Both the position numbers and the translations under genes were made by a program. A stretch of 34,684 nucleotides of DNA from an uncultured Clostridia bacterium (GTDB lineage Bacteria > Bacillota > Clostridia > TANB77 > CAG-508), in the NCBI GenBank assembly GCA_949746285.1, contig CATJZH010000135.1:1-34684 (forward strand). The letters run 5' to 3'. Numbering within the stretch: the stretch's first letter is position 1; each line of letters opens with the position of its first letter. The notes beneath the pieces were generated by a model. It did no database searches. It was given only the letters and a program-made list of their open reading frames with translations, and was not told where the DNA came from. This document shows, piece after piece, positions 1 through 7,503 of this stretch.

Positions 1-605
1 ATAAAAATAAAAATGAAGCTATATCACAAGAAATATTATCAAACTTAACCTTTGAAGACAATGTAGCAGATGATACAACAATTAAATTTTCAAACAATTC
101 AATAGTAGTAATATTAAATACAGAAGATCCATGTGAAGTAGTATACTCTAAGCCAGTAGAAGAACAAAATGAAGAAGATAATATAGAATGGTTACAAACA
201 GCAAGTGGAACAAAGTATTATGCATTAGCAACAATTAATATACCATCAATAAACTGTACATATCCAATTTTAAATGAAACTAGTGAAGAGTTATTAAAAA
301 TAGCACCATGCAAATTTTGGGGAGCAGAACCAAATGAAGTAGGAAATTTCTGTATAGTAGGGCATAATTATAGAAGTGATAAATTCTTTAGTCATGTGCC
401 AGAATTAGGAATAGGAGAAAAAATAGAAATTACAAATTTAAAAAGAGAAACTTTAACTTATAGTATATATGATAAATATATAGTAGAACCAGATGATGTA
501 TCTTGTACAACACAAAGAACAAATGGAGCAAAAGAAATAACTATAATAACATGTACAAATGATAGTAAGCAAAGAGTTATAGTAAAAGCAAGAGAAGTGC
601 AATAA
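1..605 (+). CDS. Sortase, class D-like, 5'-truncated by the window edge
   Basis: An open frame runs in from the left edge (first full codon at base 3) to TAA at 603-605. It encodes the C-terminal catalytic part of a sortase, the membrane transpeptidase that joins surface proteins with LPXTG-like signals to the cell wall. Seen: the catalytic-His motif GHNY (His codon 363-365), the catalytic Cys in ITIITC (codon 552-554), and the Arg eight residues later (codon 573-575) in QRVIVKARE. The very short Cys-to-Arg spacing and TC-T context resemble class D sortases; the class assignment is inference. Upstream of the fold is an acidic linker. The N-terminal membrane anchor lies outside the window. An ATG at 396 opens a shorter frame, but the fold and the His motif lie upstream of it, so it is internal. 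The giant protein at 18970-30726 carries a TPGTG sorting signal and could be a substrate. Confidence 0.88.
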   Translation, partial: KNKNEAISQEILSNLTFEDNVADDTTIKFSNNSIVVILNTEDPCEVVYSKPVEEQNEEDNIEWLQTASGTKYYALATINIPSINCTYPILNETSEELLKIAPCKFWGAEPNEVGNFCIVGHNYRSDKFFSHVPELGIGEKIEITNLKRETLTYSIYDKYIVEPDDVSCTTQRTNGAKEITIITCTNDSKQRVIVKAREVQ

Positions 606-630
606 ATAGAGAAAAATTAGTAATAGAAGA

Positions 631-662
631 AACTGTATTAGTAATAACTAATGCAGTTTTTT
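631..662 (+). terminator. Intrinsic terminator after the sortase gene
   Basis: The arms AACTGTATTAGT (from 631) and ACTAATGCAGTT (to 658) pair over 12 positions with one G-U, leaving a 4-nt loop. They are followed by a T6 run at 657-662. It lies 25 nt after the sortase stop. Confidence 0.85.
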
Positions 663-678
663 ATGATTTTAATATATT

Positions 679-723
679 GAACAAAGATGAAAATATTTAT
701 AATTTTCATCCTTGTTCTTTTTT
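679..723 (+). terminator. Second, tandem intrinsic terminator
   Basis: The arms GAACAAAGATGAAAAT (679-694) and ATTTTCATCCTTGTTC (702-717) pair over 16 positions with one wobble, followed by T6 (718-723). It sits only 16 nt after the previous terminator, so read-through from the sortase gene is doubly blocked before nrdD. Confidence 0.85.
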
Positions 724-1021
724 AGTATATAAATAAATTATATTTTAGATACTGTATACCATGAATTTTAGTTATAAAATAAAATAGGAATTACTATCGT
801 TTTCTTATATAAATATATAAAAATACAGTAAAAAAATGAATAAATATGGAAAAAGCTTTAAAAAATGTAATATATTTGAAATAGAAAAACGTTTAATCCT
901 ACAGAGAAAAGGTGTTTGAATTTTAACATAAATTTAATATTAAAAATAATTAAAAAAGTAACTAGATAAAACTCTTGAAATACAAGTAATACATAAATTT
1001 GGAAACATAAAAACTATTGAT
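724..1021. other. AT-rich intergenic stretch, nothing recognised
   Basis: About 300 bases between the tandem terminators and the nrdD promoter. I see no ORF with a ribosome binding site, no RNA fold I can name and no clear NrdR-type box. It could hold upstream regulatory sites for nrdD. Confidence 0.5.
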
Positions 1022-1049
1022 TTGACATTACTTTTTAAAATGTTAAAAT
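1022..1049 (+). promoter_or_regulatory. Sigma-A-type promoter of nrdD (extended -10)
   Basis: TTGACA (1022-1027), a 16-nt spacer, then TAAAAT (1044-1049) preceded by TG at 1041-1042 (extended -10). This leaves a leader of about 65 nt before the nrdD start, which has a GGGGGT Shine-Dalgarno-like run. Confidence 0.65.
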
Positions 1050-1121
1050 GATTTCAAGATTTGAGTTACAAAAGAAAAAATTATGAAGTTCTATAATATA
1101 TTAAAATGGGGGTAAAGATCA

Positions 1122-3263
1122 ATGAGAGTAATCAAAAGAGATGGAAGAAAAGTAGAATACAATAGTGATAAAATTGTTATAGCAATAAGTAATGCAAACA
1201 AAGAAGTTGGTGGTAAAGATAAAATTTCAAGATCATCAATAGAATTTATAACAAAATATATAGAAGGATTAAACAGACCAACAATGTCAGTTGAAGAAAT
1301 TCAAGATATTATAGAACGTAAATTAATGGAATTTGGGAAATTTACATTAGCAAAAAAATATATTTTATATAGAGATAAACATGCATTAATACGTGAAGCA
1401 AACTCTACTGATGAAAGTATATTAACATTAGTAAGAAATGCAAATAAAGAAACAATGGAAGAAAACAGTAACAAAAATGCAGTATTAGTTTCAACACAAA
1501 GAGATTTAATAGCAGGTGAATGTTCAAAAGATTTAGCAGATAGAATAATGTTACCAGACAGAATAGTAAAAGCACATAATGATGGAATATTACATTTTCA
1601 CGATAAAGATTATTTTGTTCAACCAATGCATAATTGTTGCTTAGTAAATATAGGAGATATGCTAGATAATGGAACAGTTATGAATGGAAAAATGATAGAA
1701 AGTCCTAAGAGTTTCCAAGTTGCTTGTACAGTTATGACACAAATAATTGCAGCAGTAGCAAGTAGCCAATATGGTGGACAATCTGTAGACATTCGTCATT
1801 TAGGAAAATATTTAAGAAAAACTTATGACAAAGTATACAAAAAAAGATTTTTAGGATATGTTGAAAAAGGATATTCTAAAGAAGAAGCAGAAGAAAGAGC
1901 AAAAGAAGATGCAGCAGAAAGAAGACAGGAAGATTTAGAAGCAGGTGTTCAAACAATTCAATATCAAATAAATACATTAATGACTACAAATGGTCAAAGT
2001 CCTTTTGTTACAATATTTATGTATTTAGATAAAGATGATGAGTATATCGAAGAAAATGCAATGATTATAGAAGAAATTCTAAAACAAAGATATGAAGGAA
2101 TAAAAAATGATAAAGGTGTATATATAACACCAGCATTTCCAAAATTAATATATGTTTTAGATGAACATAACTGTTTAAAAGGTGGAAAATATGATTATCT
2201 AACAAAATTAGCAGTAAAATGTTCTTCAAAAAGATTATATCCAGACTATATATCAGCGAAAATAATGAGAGAAAACTACGAAGGAAATGTATTTAGTCCT
2301 ATGGGATGTAGAAGTTTCTTATCTCCTTGGAAAAATGAAAAAGGAGAATATGTATTCGAATCAAGATTTAATCAAGGTGTTGTTAGTATAAACTTACCAC
2401 AAATAGGAATTATAGCTAATGGTGATGAAGATAGATTTTGGAAATTATTTGATGAAAGATTAGAACTATGCTATGATGCATTAATGTGCAGACATAATGC
2501 ATTACTTGGAACAATGTCAGATGCTTCACCAATTCATTGGCAATATGGAGCGATAGCAAGACTTGAAAAAGGAGAAAAAATAGATAAATTATTAAATAGT
2601 TGTTTCTCAACAATATCTTTAGGATATATAGGATTATATGAAGTAACTAAAATAATGAAAGGAGTTAGTCATACAGATCCTGTTGGAGAAGAATTTTCTT
2701 TAAGAGTAATGAGGCATTTAAGAGATACAGTAGACAAATGGAAAAAGGAAACAGGATTAGGATTTGCTTTATATGGTACACCTGCAGAAAGTTTATGTTA
2801 TAGATTTGCTAGAGTAGATAAAGAAAGATTTGGAGATATAGAAGATATAACAGATAAAGGATATTATACAAATTCATATCATGTAGATGTTAGAGAAAAA
2901 ATAACAGCATTTGATAAATTAAAATTTGAATCTAAATATCAACCAATATCTTCTGGAGGAGCTATTTCATATGTTGAAATACCAAATATGAAGAATAACT
3001 TAGAAGCATTAGAAGAAATAGTAAAATTTATATACGATAATATTCAATATGCAGAATTTAATACAAAATCAGATTATTGTCATTGTTGTGGATTTGATGG
3101 AGAAATTATTATAAACGAAAAGAATGAATGGGAATGTCCACAATGTGGTAATAAAGACCACAACAAAATGAATGTTACAAGAAGAACATGTGGTTACTTA
3201 GGAGAAAACTTCTGGAATGTAGGAAAAACAAAAGAAATAAAGTCTAGGGTATTACACATCTAG
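1122..3263 (+). CDS. nrdD: Anaerobic (class III) ribonucleoside-triphosphate reductase
   Basis: This oxygen-sensitive glycyl-radical enzyme reduces NTPs to dNTPs for DNA synthesis in the cytoplasm; the radical is installed by the NrdG activase. Seen in the 713-aa product: an N-terminal ATP-cone (roughly residues 1-95, starting MRVIKRDGRKVEYN) that normally senses ATP/dATP; the catalytic barrel with the conserved GCRSFLSPW segment; a C-terminal zinc site (C653/C656 and C672/C675); and the glycyl-radical motif RTCGYLG with Gly691 as the predicted radical site. Length is typical for the family. A GGGGGTAAAGATCA leader precedes the ATG. nrdG follows 101 nt downstream across a hairpin, which could set the NrdD:NrdG ratio. 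It is the only ribonucleotide reductase in the window and suggests anaerobic growth. Confidence 0.98.
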   Translation: MRVIKRDGRKVEYNSDKIVIAISNANKEVGGKDKISRSSIEFITKYIEGLNRPTMSVEEIQDIIERKLMEFGKFTLAKKYILYRDKHALIREANSTDESILTLVRNANKETMEENSNKNAVLVSTQRDLIAGECSKDLADRIMLPDRIVKAHNDGILHFHDKDYFVQPMHNCCLVNIGDMLDNGTVMNGKMIESPKSFQVACTVMTQIIAAVASSQYGGQSVDIRHLGKYLRKTYDKVYKKRFLGYVEKGYSKEEAEERAKEDAAERRQEDLEAGVQTIQYQINTLMTTNGQSPFVTIFMYLDKDDEYIEENAMIIEEILKQRYEGIKNDKGVYITPAFPKLIYVLDEHNCLKGGKYDYLTKLAVKCSSKRLYPDYISAKIMRENYEGNVFSPMGCRSFLSPWKNEKGEYVFESRFNQGVVSINLPQIGIIANGDEDRFWKLFDERLELCYDALMCRHNALLGTMSDASPIHWQYGAIARLEKGEKIDKLLNSCFSTISLGYIGLYEVTKIMKGVSHTDPVGEEFSLRVMRHLRDTVDKWKKETGLGFALYGTPAESLCYRFARVDKERFGDIEDITDKGYYTNSYHVDVREKITAFDKLKFESKYQPISSGGAISYVEIPNMKNNLEALEEIVKFIYDNIQYAEFNTKSDYCHCCGFDGEIIINEKNEWECPQCGNKDHNKMNVTRRTCGYLGENFWNVGKTKEIKSRVLHI

Positions 3264-3280
3264 TAATAAAAAACAAAAGA

Positions 3281-3324
3281 GCCGTTTGAATGAAATTAAA
3301 ATAAATATTATAAATTCAAACGGC
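3281..3324 (+). terminator. 11-bp inverted repeat between nrdD and nrdG (attenuator or weak terminator)
   Basis: A perfect 11-bp inverted repeat, GCCGTTTGAAT (3281-3291) and ATTCAAACGGC (3314-3324), has a 22-nt loop and is followed only by TTAAATTA rather than a strong T run. It probably stabilises the nrdD 3' end or partly terminates, lowering nrdG expression relative to nrdD. Confidence 0.6.
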
Positions 3325-3364
3325 TTAAATTACGTAATATTTTATTGAAGGAGTGCTTTAAGTA

Positions 3365-4120
3365 ATGAATTATGCAGATATAAAAAAAGTAGATATACAA
3401 GATGGAACAGGTGTAAGAGTTTCAATTTATGTAAGTGGATGCCATTTTCATTGTAAAGGATGTCATAACAAAGAAGCTTGGGATTTTAATTATGGAAAAA
3501 AATTTGATGAAAGTACTATAAATTATATACTAGAATTAATGGATAGAGACTATATTGCAGGACTTTCAATACTTGGAGGAGAGCCACTAGAACCAGTAAA
3601 TCAACAGGGGTTAGTGCCACTTGTACAAAAAGTAAAAGAAAAATTTCCTAATAAAACAATATGGTGTTATACAGGCTATGATTTTGATAAAGATGTATTA
3701 GGAAAAATGTATAAAGAATTTTCGTATACTAAAGAATTAATCAGTAATATAGATATAATGGTAGATGGAGAATTTGTTGAAGAGAAAAAACTTGCAGATT
3801 TAAAATTTAGAGGTTCTACAAATCAGAGAAAAATAGATGTAAAAGCTAGCATAAAAATGGGAAAAACAATTCAGTTACAATTTGGTGATGAAAGTAGATA
3901 TGAAGAAACAGATGAAACTAAAAATCCTAAAATAATATTCTTTAAGGAGTTTAAGGAAAAAGAAGAAAATGAAGAAACATCAAAGGATACAAGTGTAACA
4001 GCTAAAGTAATAGAATCTAATGATAAAGAGACTCCAAGCAATCCTGCATATGAAATAAGAAAACCTGAAATTGCAGTTGCTGCAAAAGGAATTGAAATAA
4101 AAAGAGATGAAAATTTATAA
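3365..4120 (+). CDS. nrdG: Anaerobic ribonucleotide reductase activating protein (radical SAM), with C-terminal extension
   Basis: NrdG uses a [4Fe-4S] cluster and S-adenosylmethionine to generate the glycyl radical on NrdD. Seen: the radical-SAM motif CxxxCxxC (C26, C30, C33 in SGCHFHCKGCHN), the preceding DGTGVRVSIYVSG strand, and the GGEPL segment around residues 71-75. The family core ends near residue 172 after RKIDVKASI. A further ~80 residues follow (about 173-251), acidic and low-complexity with many E, K and T, not part of the usual ~150-180-aa NrdG. GAAGGAG about 10 nt upstream supports the start. prs follows after 21 nt with no terminator between, so nrdG and prs are probably co-transcribed. 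The extension's role is unknown; it could mediate NrdD docking or simply be a disordered tail. Confidence 0.95.
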   Translation: MNYADIKKVDIQDGTGVRVSIYVSGCHFHCKGCHNKEAWDFNYGKKFDESTINYILELMDRDYIAGLSILGGEPLEPVNQQGLVPLVQKVKEKFPNKTIWCYTGYDFDKDVLGKMYKEFSYTKELISNIDIMVDGEFVEEKKLADLKFRGSTNQRKIDVKASIKMGKTIQLQFGDESRYEETDETKNPKIIFFKEFKEKEENEETSKDTSVTAKVIESNDKETPSNPAYEIRKPEIAVAAKGIEIKRDENL

Positions 4121-4141
4121 TAAAAATATAAGGAGTAGAAA

Positions 4142-5089
4142 ATGAACAACTTAAAAATTTTTTCATGTAGTGACTCAGCAGAAAAATTTACAGAAGAAAT
4201 ATGTAATTATTTAAAAATTGACAAAGGAAAAATGCGTAGAATGAAGTTTAAAAATGATAATAACTTTGTTCAAATCTTAGAAAGTGTAAGAGATAAGGAT
4301 GTTTTTCTAATACAAACGACGGAACCACCAGTAAATGAAAGGGTAATGGAACTTTTAATAACTATTGATGCAATTAAAAGAGCTTCATCAAAAAGAATAA
4401 CTGTAGTACTACCATATTATATGTACTCAAGATCAGATAAAAAAGATCAACCAAGAATTCCTGTTACAGCTAAACTATTTGCACAGTTAATAGAAGCTGC
4501 TGGAGCAAATAGAGTTTTAACATGTGATTTACACAATAAAGCAATTCAAGCATATTTTAATATAAATTGTGATGTTTTAACAGGAGAATCATTATTAGAA
4601 AAATATTTTGATTTAAAAGACATAGATAATAAGGTAGTAGTTGCTACAGATGCTGGAAGTTCTAAAAAAGCTTATAAATATGCTGAACATTTTGGATGTC
4701 CAATAGCATTAGTAGATAAAAGAAGAGAAGGCAATGATGATAGAGCAGTAGCAAGTAGTGTTATAGGAGAAATAAAGGGAAAAAATGCATTAGTATTTGA
4801 TGATGAAGTAGATACAGCAGGTTCAATAATGGAAACCGTAGAAGTTGTAAAAAAGTTTGGGGCAAAAGATGTATATGTTGGATGTACACATGGAATTTTA
4901 TCAGGACCAGCTATTGAAAGAATAAAAAAATCAAGTTTAAAAGAACTTGTAATGACAAATACTGTACCATTACCAAAAGAAAAACAAATAGAAAAGATAG
5001 TAGTAGTATCAATATCAGAACTTTTTGGGGAAGCAATAAAAAGAATAAATGAAGAAAGTTCAATAGGAGAATTATTTGAAACAAATTAA
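4142..5089 (+). CDS. prs: Ribose-phosphate pyrophosphokinase (PRPP synthase), divergent
   Basis: Converts ribose 5-phosphate and ATP to PRPP, the precursor for purine, pyrimidine, histidine and NAD synthesis. The 315-aa length is normal. Seen: the ATP-loop-like segment YYMYSRSDKKDQPRIPVTAK (residues 92-111), RVLTCDLHNKAIQAYF with the metal-binding DLH at 129-131, and the PRPP-binding loop FDDEVDTAGSI (about 219-229, family VDDMIDTAGT). The segment usually reading SPDxGG is ATDAGSSKKA here and the N-terminus lacks the common ANPELA motif, so this is a divergent copy. Another canonical prs may exist elsewhere. It sits 21 nt after nrdG with an AAGGAG site, a sensible pairing of nucleotide genes. 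Catalytic activity is inferred, not certain. Confidence 0.9.
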   Translation: MNNLKIFSCSDSAEKFTEEICNYLKIDKGKMRRMKFKNDNNFVQILESVRDKDVFLIQTTEPPVNERVMELLITIDAIKRASSKRITVVLPYYMYSRSDKKDQPRIPVTAKLFAQLIEAAGANRVLTCDLHNKAIQAYFNINCDVLTGESLLEKYFDLKDIDNKVVVATDAGSSKKAYKYAEHFGCPIALVDKRREGNDDRAVASSVIGEIKGKNALVFDDEVDTAGSIMETVEVVKKFGAKDVYVGCTHGILSGPAIERIKKSSLKELVMTNTVPLPKEKQIEKIVVVSISELFGEAIKRINEESSIGELFETN

Positions 5090-5092
5090 GTA

Positions 5093-5122
5093 TTGACAAA
5101 TACGTGTTTAGTAATGTATAAT
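5093..5122 (+). promoter_or_regulatory. Strong sigma-A-type promoter of rpsU
   Basis: TTGACA (5093-5098), an 18-nt spacer and a perfect TATAAT (5117-5122), starting four bases after the prs stop. The roughly 85-nt leader ends in GGAAGGAGGGG just before the rpsU ATG. Confidence 0.8.
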
Positions 5123-5215
5123 ATTAAACAGTTAAGCGAAAATCTAAAGGATTATTACATAAAAAAATCAATCCCACAAGATGTTTTTTAGGCTTCGGAA
5201 GGAGGGGAAAAAATA

Positions 5216-5386
5216 ATGTCAGAAGTTAAAGTTAAAGATGGAAATATAGAAGATGCTCTAAAAAGATTCAAAAGACAATGTGCTAGAAATGGAGTATTGC
5301 AAGAAGTAAGAAAAAGAGAACATTATGAAAAACCTAGCGTTAAAAGAAAGAAAAAATCAGAGGCTGCAAGAAAAAGAAAATTTTAA
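5216..5386 (+). CDS. rpsU: 30S ribosomal protein S21
   Basis: A 56-aa basic protein beginning MSEVKVKDGNIEDALKRFKR and ending in RKRKF. The pattern IEDALKRFKRQCARNGVLQE, then EVRKREHYEKP and a Lys/Arg-rich tail is diagnostic for bS21, the small-subunit protein near the mRNA Shine-Dalgarno helix. Length is usual for Firmicutes. The ATG at 5216 has a very strong GGAGGGG site 8 nt upstream. The gene has its own promoter and terminator, so it is a monocistronic unit behind prs. Confidence 0.95.
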   Translation: MSEVKVKDGNIEDALKRFKRQCARNGVLQEVRKREHYEKPSVKRKKKSEAARKRKF

Positions 5387-5410
5387 TATAAAAATAGGCT
5401 GAATGTCAAT

Positions 5411-5455
5411 AGCTGGAACAGAAAACTTTTAAAGTTTTTTGTCTCAGCTTTTTTT
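5411..5455 (+). terminator. Intrinsic terminator of rpsU
   Basis: The arms AGCTGGAACAGAAAACTT (5411-5428) and AAGTTTTTTGTCTCAGCT (5432-5449) pair with few mismatches, followed by T7 (5449-5455). Confidence 0.85.
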
Positions 5456-5631
5456 AATGCAGCTTAGTTTTATGTTTTTTAAATGTAATATAAATTTAAT
5501 AGAAAAAATCAAAATATGATGTATAATATAAAGTGTATAATTATAGTGCAAAAACAAATATAAAAACTAAGTGCTATTTTAAAATGACTATACAAAATAC
5601 ATATAGAAATGAAATAGATAGGATTTATTAA

Positions 5632-7284
5632 ATGAAAAATAAAAAAAGCTCAAAAATAACTAAAAATAGAAAAATAGTTTTAAGTGTAATAATAACAATA
5701 GTATTTATTATATTATTAGTAATTACTTTAATTTTAATAAATAAACAGAACTTAAGTAGTGATGTAACCCCAGTAGAAACAGAACATAAAGAAGCAGTAA
5801 AACAAAAAAATCCAGAAAATTATACAGCAGTAATGAGTTTAGATAATATAGAAGTACCAGTGCCAACGGGATATACAGCGTCAAGTGTAGAAAGTGAAAG
5901 GTACGTAAATGGAATAAATGAAGTACATAAAGGGACAGCTAAAACACTTGCTTTGTCATCAGAAGGAGAATATGCATGGACACAAAATGAAGAAGATGGA
6001 GTATGGTCAAGTGGAAATTATAATGTAGCAAGTTCAAGTAGTATATTAGAAAGTGAAGAATTTGAAATAGGAGAAAATGGAGGACACATAAAAGTAAATT
6101 GGAGTGTATCGTCACAATATGGAAATGATGTATTATATGCAACAATAATAAGTGTAGAAACAGGCGAAGAAGAGAGATGTCCAAGTATAAGTAATACAAT
6201 ATATGGAACAAAATATGAAAATTTAGTATATGTAGATTATGATAAAGAACTAGAAGCAGGAAGATATAAAGTAATATTAACATATTCGAAAAATGGTTCA
6301 AGCAATAGTGGATTAGATAAAGGGTATGTAAAAAGTGTAGAAGTAGTAAATTATAGTGCAGATGGAACAGGAGAAGCGGAGGCAGTAGAACATAAATATG
6401 GAGGATTTGTAATATATGAAGGAGACGAAGAAGTAAATGAAAGTAATTTGCTAGAAGCTCAAAAGACAAGAAATCAATGGGTATGGGTACCAGTAAATGA
6501 CCCAAGTAGAATATATAGTGAAACAAATGGAGTAAAAACAGGAAAATATTATAGTAATTGGACATTAACAGGAAGAGGAAGTTCATCAACAGGAACTGAA
6601 CCAAAAGCTTTGACAGGTAGTTATGACACGCCACAGTATTTTTCAAGATATGGACTAGAAGGAATGACAAGAGAAAATTTTGACCAAGAGTTAAGAATAG
6701 AGTTTGAAGAAGCAATAGAAAGTATAAAAACCTATGGAGGATTTTATATAGGAAGATATGAAACAGGAAGTGTAAGTACAAATGAACCAGTAGTAAGAAA
6801 AATGAATACAGATATAGCAAGTCAAACATGGTATGCAATGTATGGAAAGATGGAAGTATTAGGAAGAAGTATGAGTGTAAAAGCAAATATGATATGGGGA
6901 TGTCTGTGGGATGAAGCTTTGCAGTGGTTAGTAGAGAGTGGAAGCAAAACATATGGAGAAATAAGAAATTCAACAAGTTGGGGAAATTATTATGATAGTA
7001 TATTTAAATATACAAATACAAATGGAACAGAAGCAACAAAAAGTATAGGAAGCACAAGAATCCCAAGTGGAAGTAGTGAATATACGAAAGCAAATAATGT
7101 GTATGACATGGCAGGAAATGTGTACGATAGGACATTAGAGGCCGACGGCACCAACTACCGTTATTCTCGCGGGGGCGGTTACAACAGCAACGGTTCTAAC
7201 GGCCTGGCGTACCACAGGTTCAGCAGCATTCCTTACAACAGCAGCAGCTTCCTCGGTTTTCGCGCGTACTTTTATATAAAATAG
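5632..7284 (+). CDS. Membrane-anchored FGE/SUMF1-like C-type-lectin protein, probable DGR target
   Basis: 550 aa. A Lys-rich N-terminus and a single membrane helix (about 15-36) predict a cytoplasm-in, exterior-out anchor. Residues ~40-250 are a Ser/Asn-rich beta-type region I cannot name. From ~255 there is a formylglycine-generating-enzyme-like (SUMF1, C-type lectin) domain: WVWVPV, GGFYIGRYETG (369-379), IWGCLWDEALQWL, then NNVYDMAGNVYDRT (488-501), a degenerate form of the family NVWEWT motif. The C-terminus YSRGGGYNSNGSNG...SSFLGFRAYFYIK has the RGG...GFR shape of DGR-diversified proteins. From base 7141 (residue 504) the DNA changes abruptly to GC-rich, C-ending codons, unlike the rest of the gene. 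Likely role: a displayed binding protein with a variable ligand surface, not an active FGE. No catalytic Cys pair is seen. The start has only a weak AGGAT site; the next Met is far downstream. A terminator follows at 7392. Confidence 0.85.
   Translation: MKNKKSSKITKNRKIVLSVIITIVFIILLVITLILINKQNLSSDVTPVETEHKEAVKQKNPENYTAVMSLDNIEVPVPTGYTASSVESERYVNGINEVHKGTAKTLALSSEGEYAWTQNEEDGVWSSGNYNVASSSSILESEEFEIGENGGHIKVNWSVSSQYGNDVLYATIISVETGEEERCPSISNTIYGTKYENLVYVDYDKELEAGRYKVILTYSKNGSSNSGLDKGYVKSVEVVNYSADGTGEAEAVEHKYGGFVIYEGDEEVNESNLLEAQKTRNQWVWVPVNDPSRIYSETNGVKTGKYYSNWTLTGRGSSSTGTEPKALTGSYDTPQYFSRYGLEGMTRENFDQELRIEFEEAIESIKTYGGFYIGRYETGSVSTNEPVVRKMNTDIASQTWYAMYGKMEVLGRSMSVKANMIWGCLWDEALQWLVESGSKTYGEIRNSTSWGNYYDSIFKYTNTNGTEATKSIGSTRIPSGSSEYTKANNVYDMAGNVYDRTLEADGTNYRYSRGGGYNSNGSNGLAYHRFSSIPYNSSSFLGFRAYFYIK
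7141..7284 (+). other. Candidate DGR variable region (VR) at the 3' end of the FGE-like gene
   Basis: Bases 7141-7260 contain 68 G/C of 120 (57%) by count, against 22 of 60 (37%) in the preceding 60 bases and a much lower level in neighbouring genes. In codons 504-546, 28 of 43 end in C (AAC, AGC, TAC, GGC, TTC), a wobble choice almost absent elsewhere. Encoded residues are mainly N, S, Y, G, R, H and F, as expected when adenines of AAC-type template codons are randomised. The segment is the exact C-terminus of a C-type-lectin-fold domain ending in GFR, the known position of DGR VRs. The GC-rich end TTCCTCGGTTTTCGCGCGTA could correspond to the initiation-of-mutagenic-homing part. No template repeat or reverse transcriptase is in the window. 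Confidence 0.75.
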
Positions 7285-7391
7285 GAATAAATACTAATTT
7301 AAACAAATAGAAATGAGTAGTAAAAAACTATGAAAAGGGCAGAGATTAGAGTCTATTTTATATATGTAGAACTGAAAATTGATAAAAATAA

Positions 7392-7427
7392 AAATCCTGA
7401 AATCTAAACTGAGTTTCAAGATTTTTT
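7392..7427 (+). terminator. Intrinsic terminator after the FGE-like gene
   Basis: The arms AAATCCTGAAAT (7392-7403) and GTTTCAAGATTT (7413-7424) pair with one mismatch and one wobble, followed by a T6 run (7422-7427). The remaining ~75 bases to the next gene's 3' end hold nothing I recognise. Confidence 0.7.
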
Positions 7428-7503
7428 CATATTTGCATATGTCCAATTAGGGAGGATTGTTTTTGTCCATTTATATACGTATGTTTAAAAAATATTATTT
7501 ATT

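Noticed and set aside
606..1121. Riboswitch or NrdR box before nrdD
   Set aside because: No conserved riboswitch core or paired NrdR-type boxes could be picked out by eye; only terminators and a promoter are supported.
5939..6976. 345-residue open frame on the minus strand inside the FGE-like gene
   Set aside because: It is a Leu/His/Tyr-rich mirror of the sense gene's codon bias (few TTA, CTA or TCA codons in phase), has no ribosome binding site or recognisable motif, and lies wholly inside a well-supported gene.
7285..7503. DGR template repeat or reverse transcriptase next to the VR
   Set aside because: The sequence downstream is AT-rich with only a terminator. No second GC-rich copy of the VR and no RT motif such as YxDD was seen in any frame of the window.
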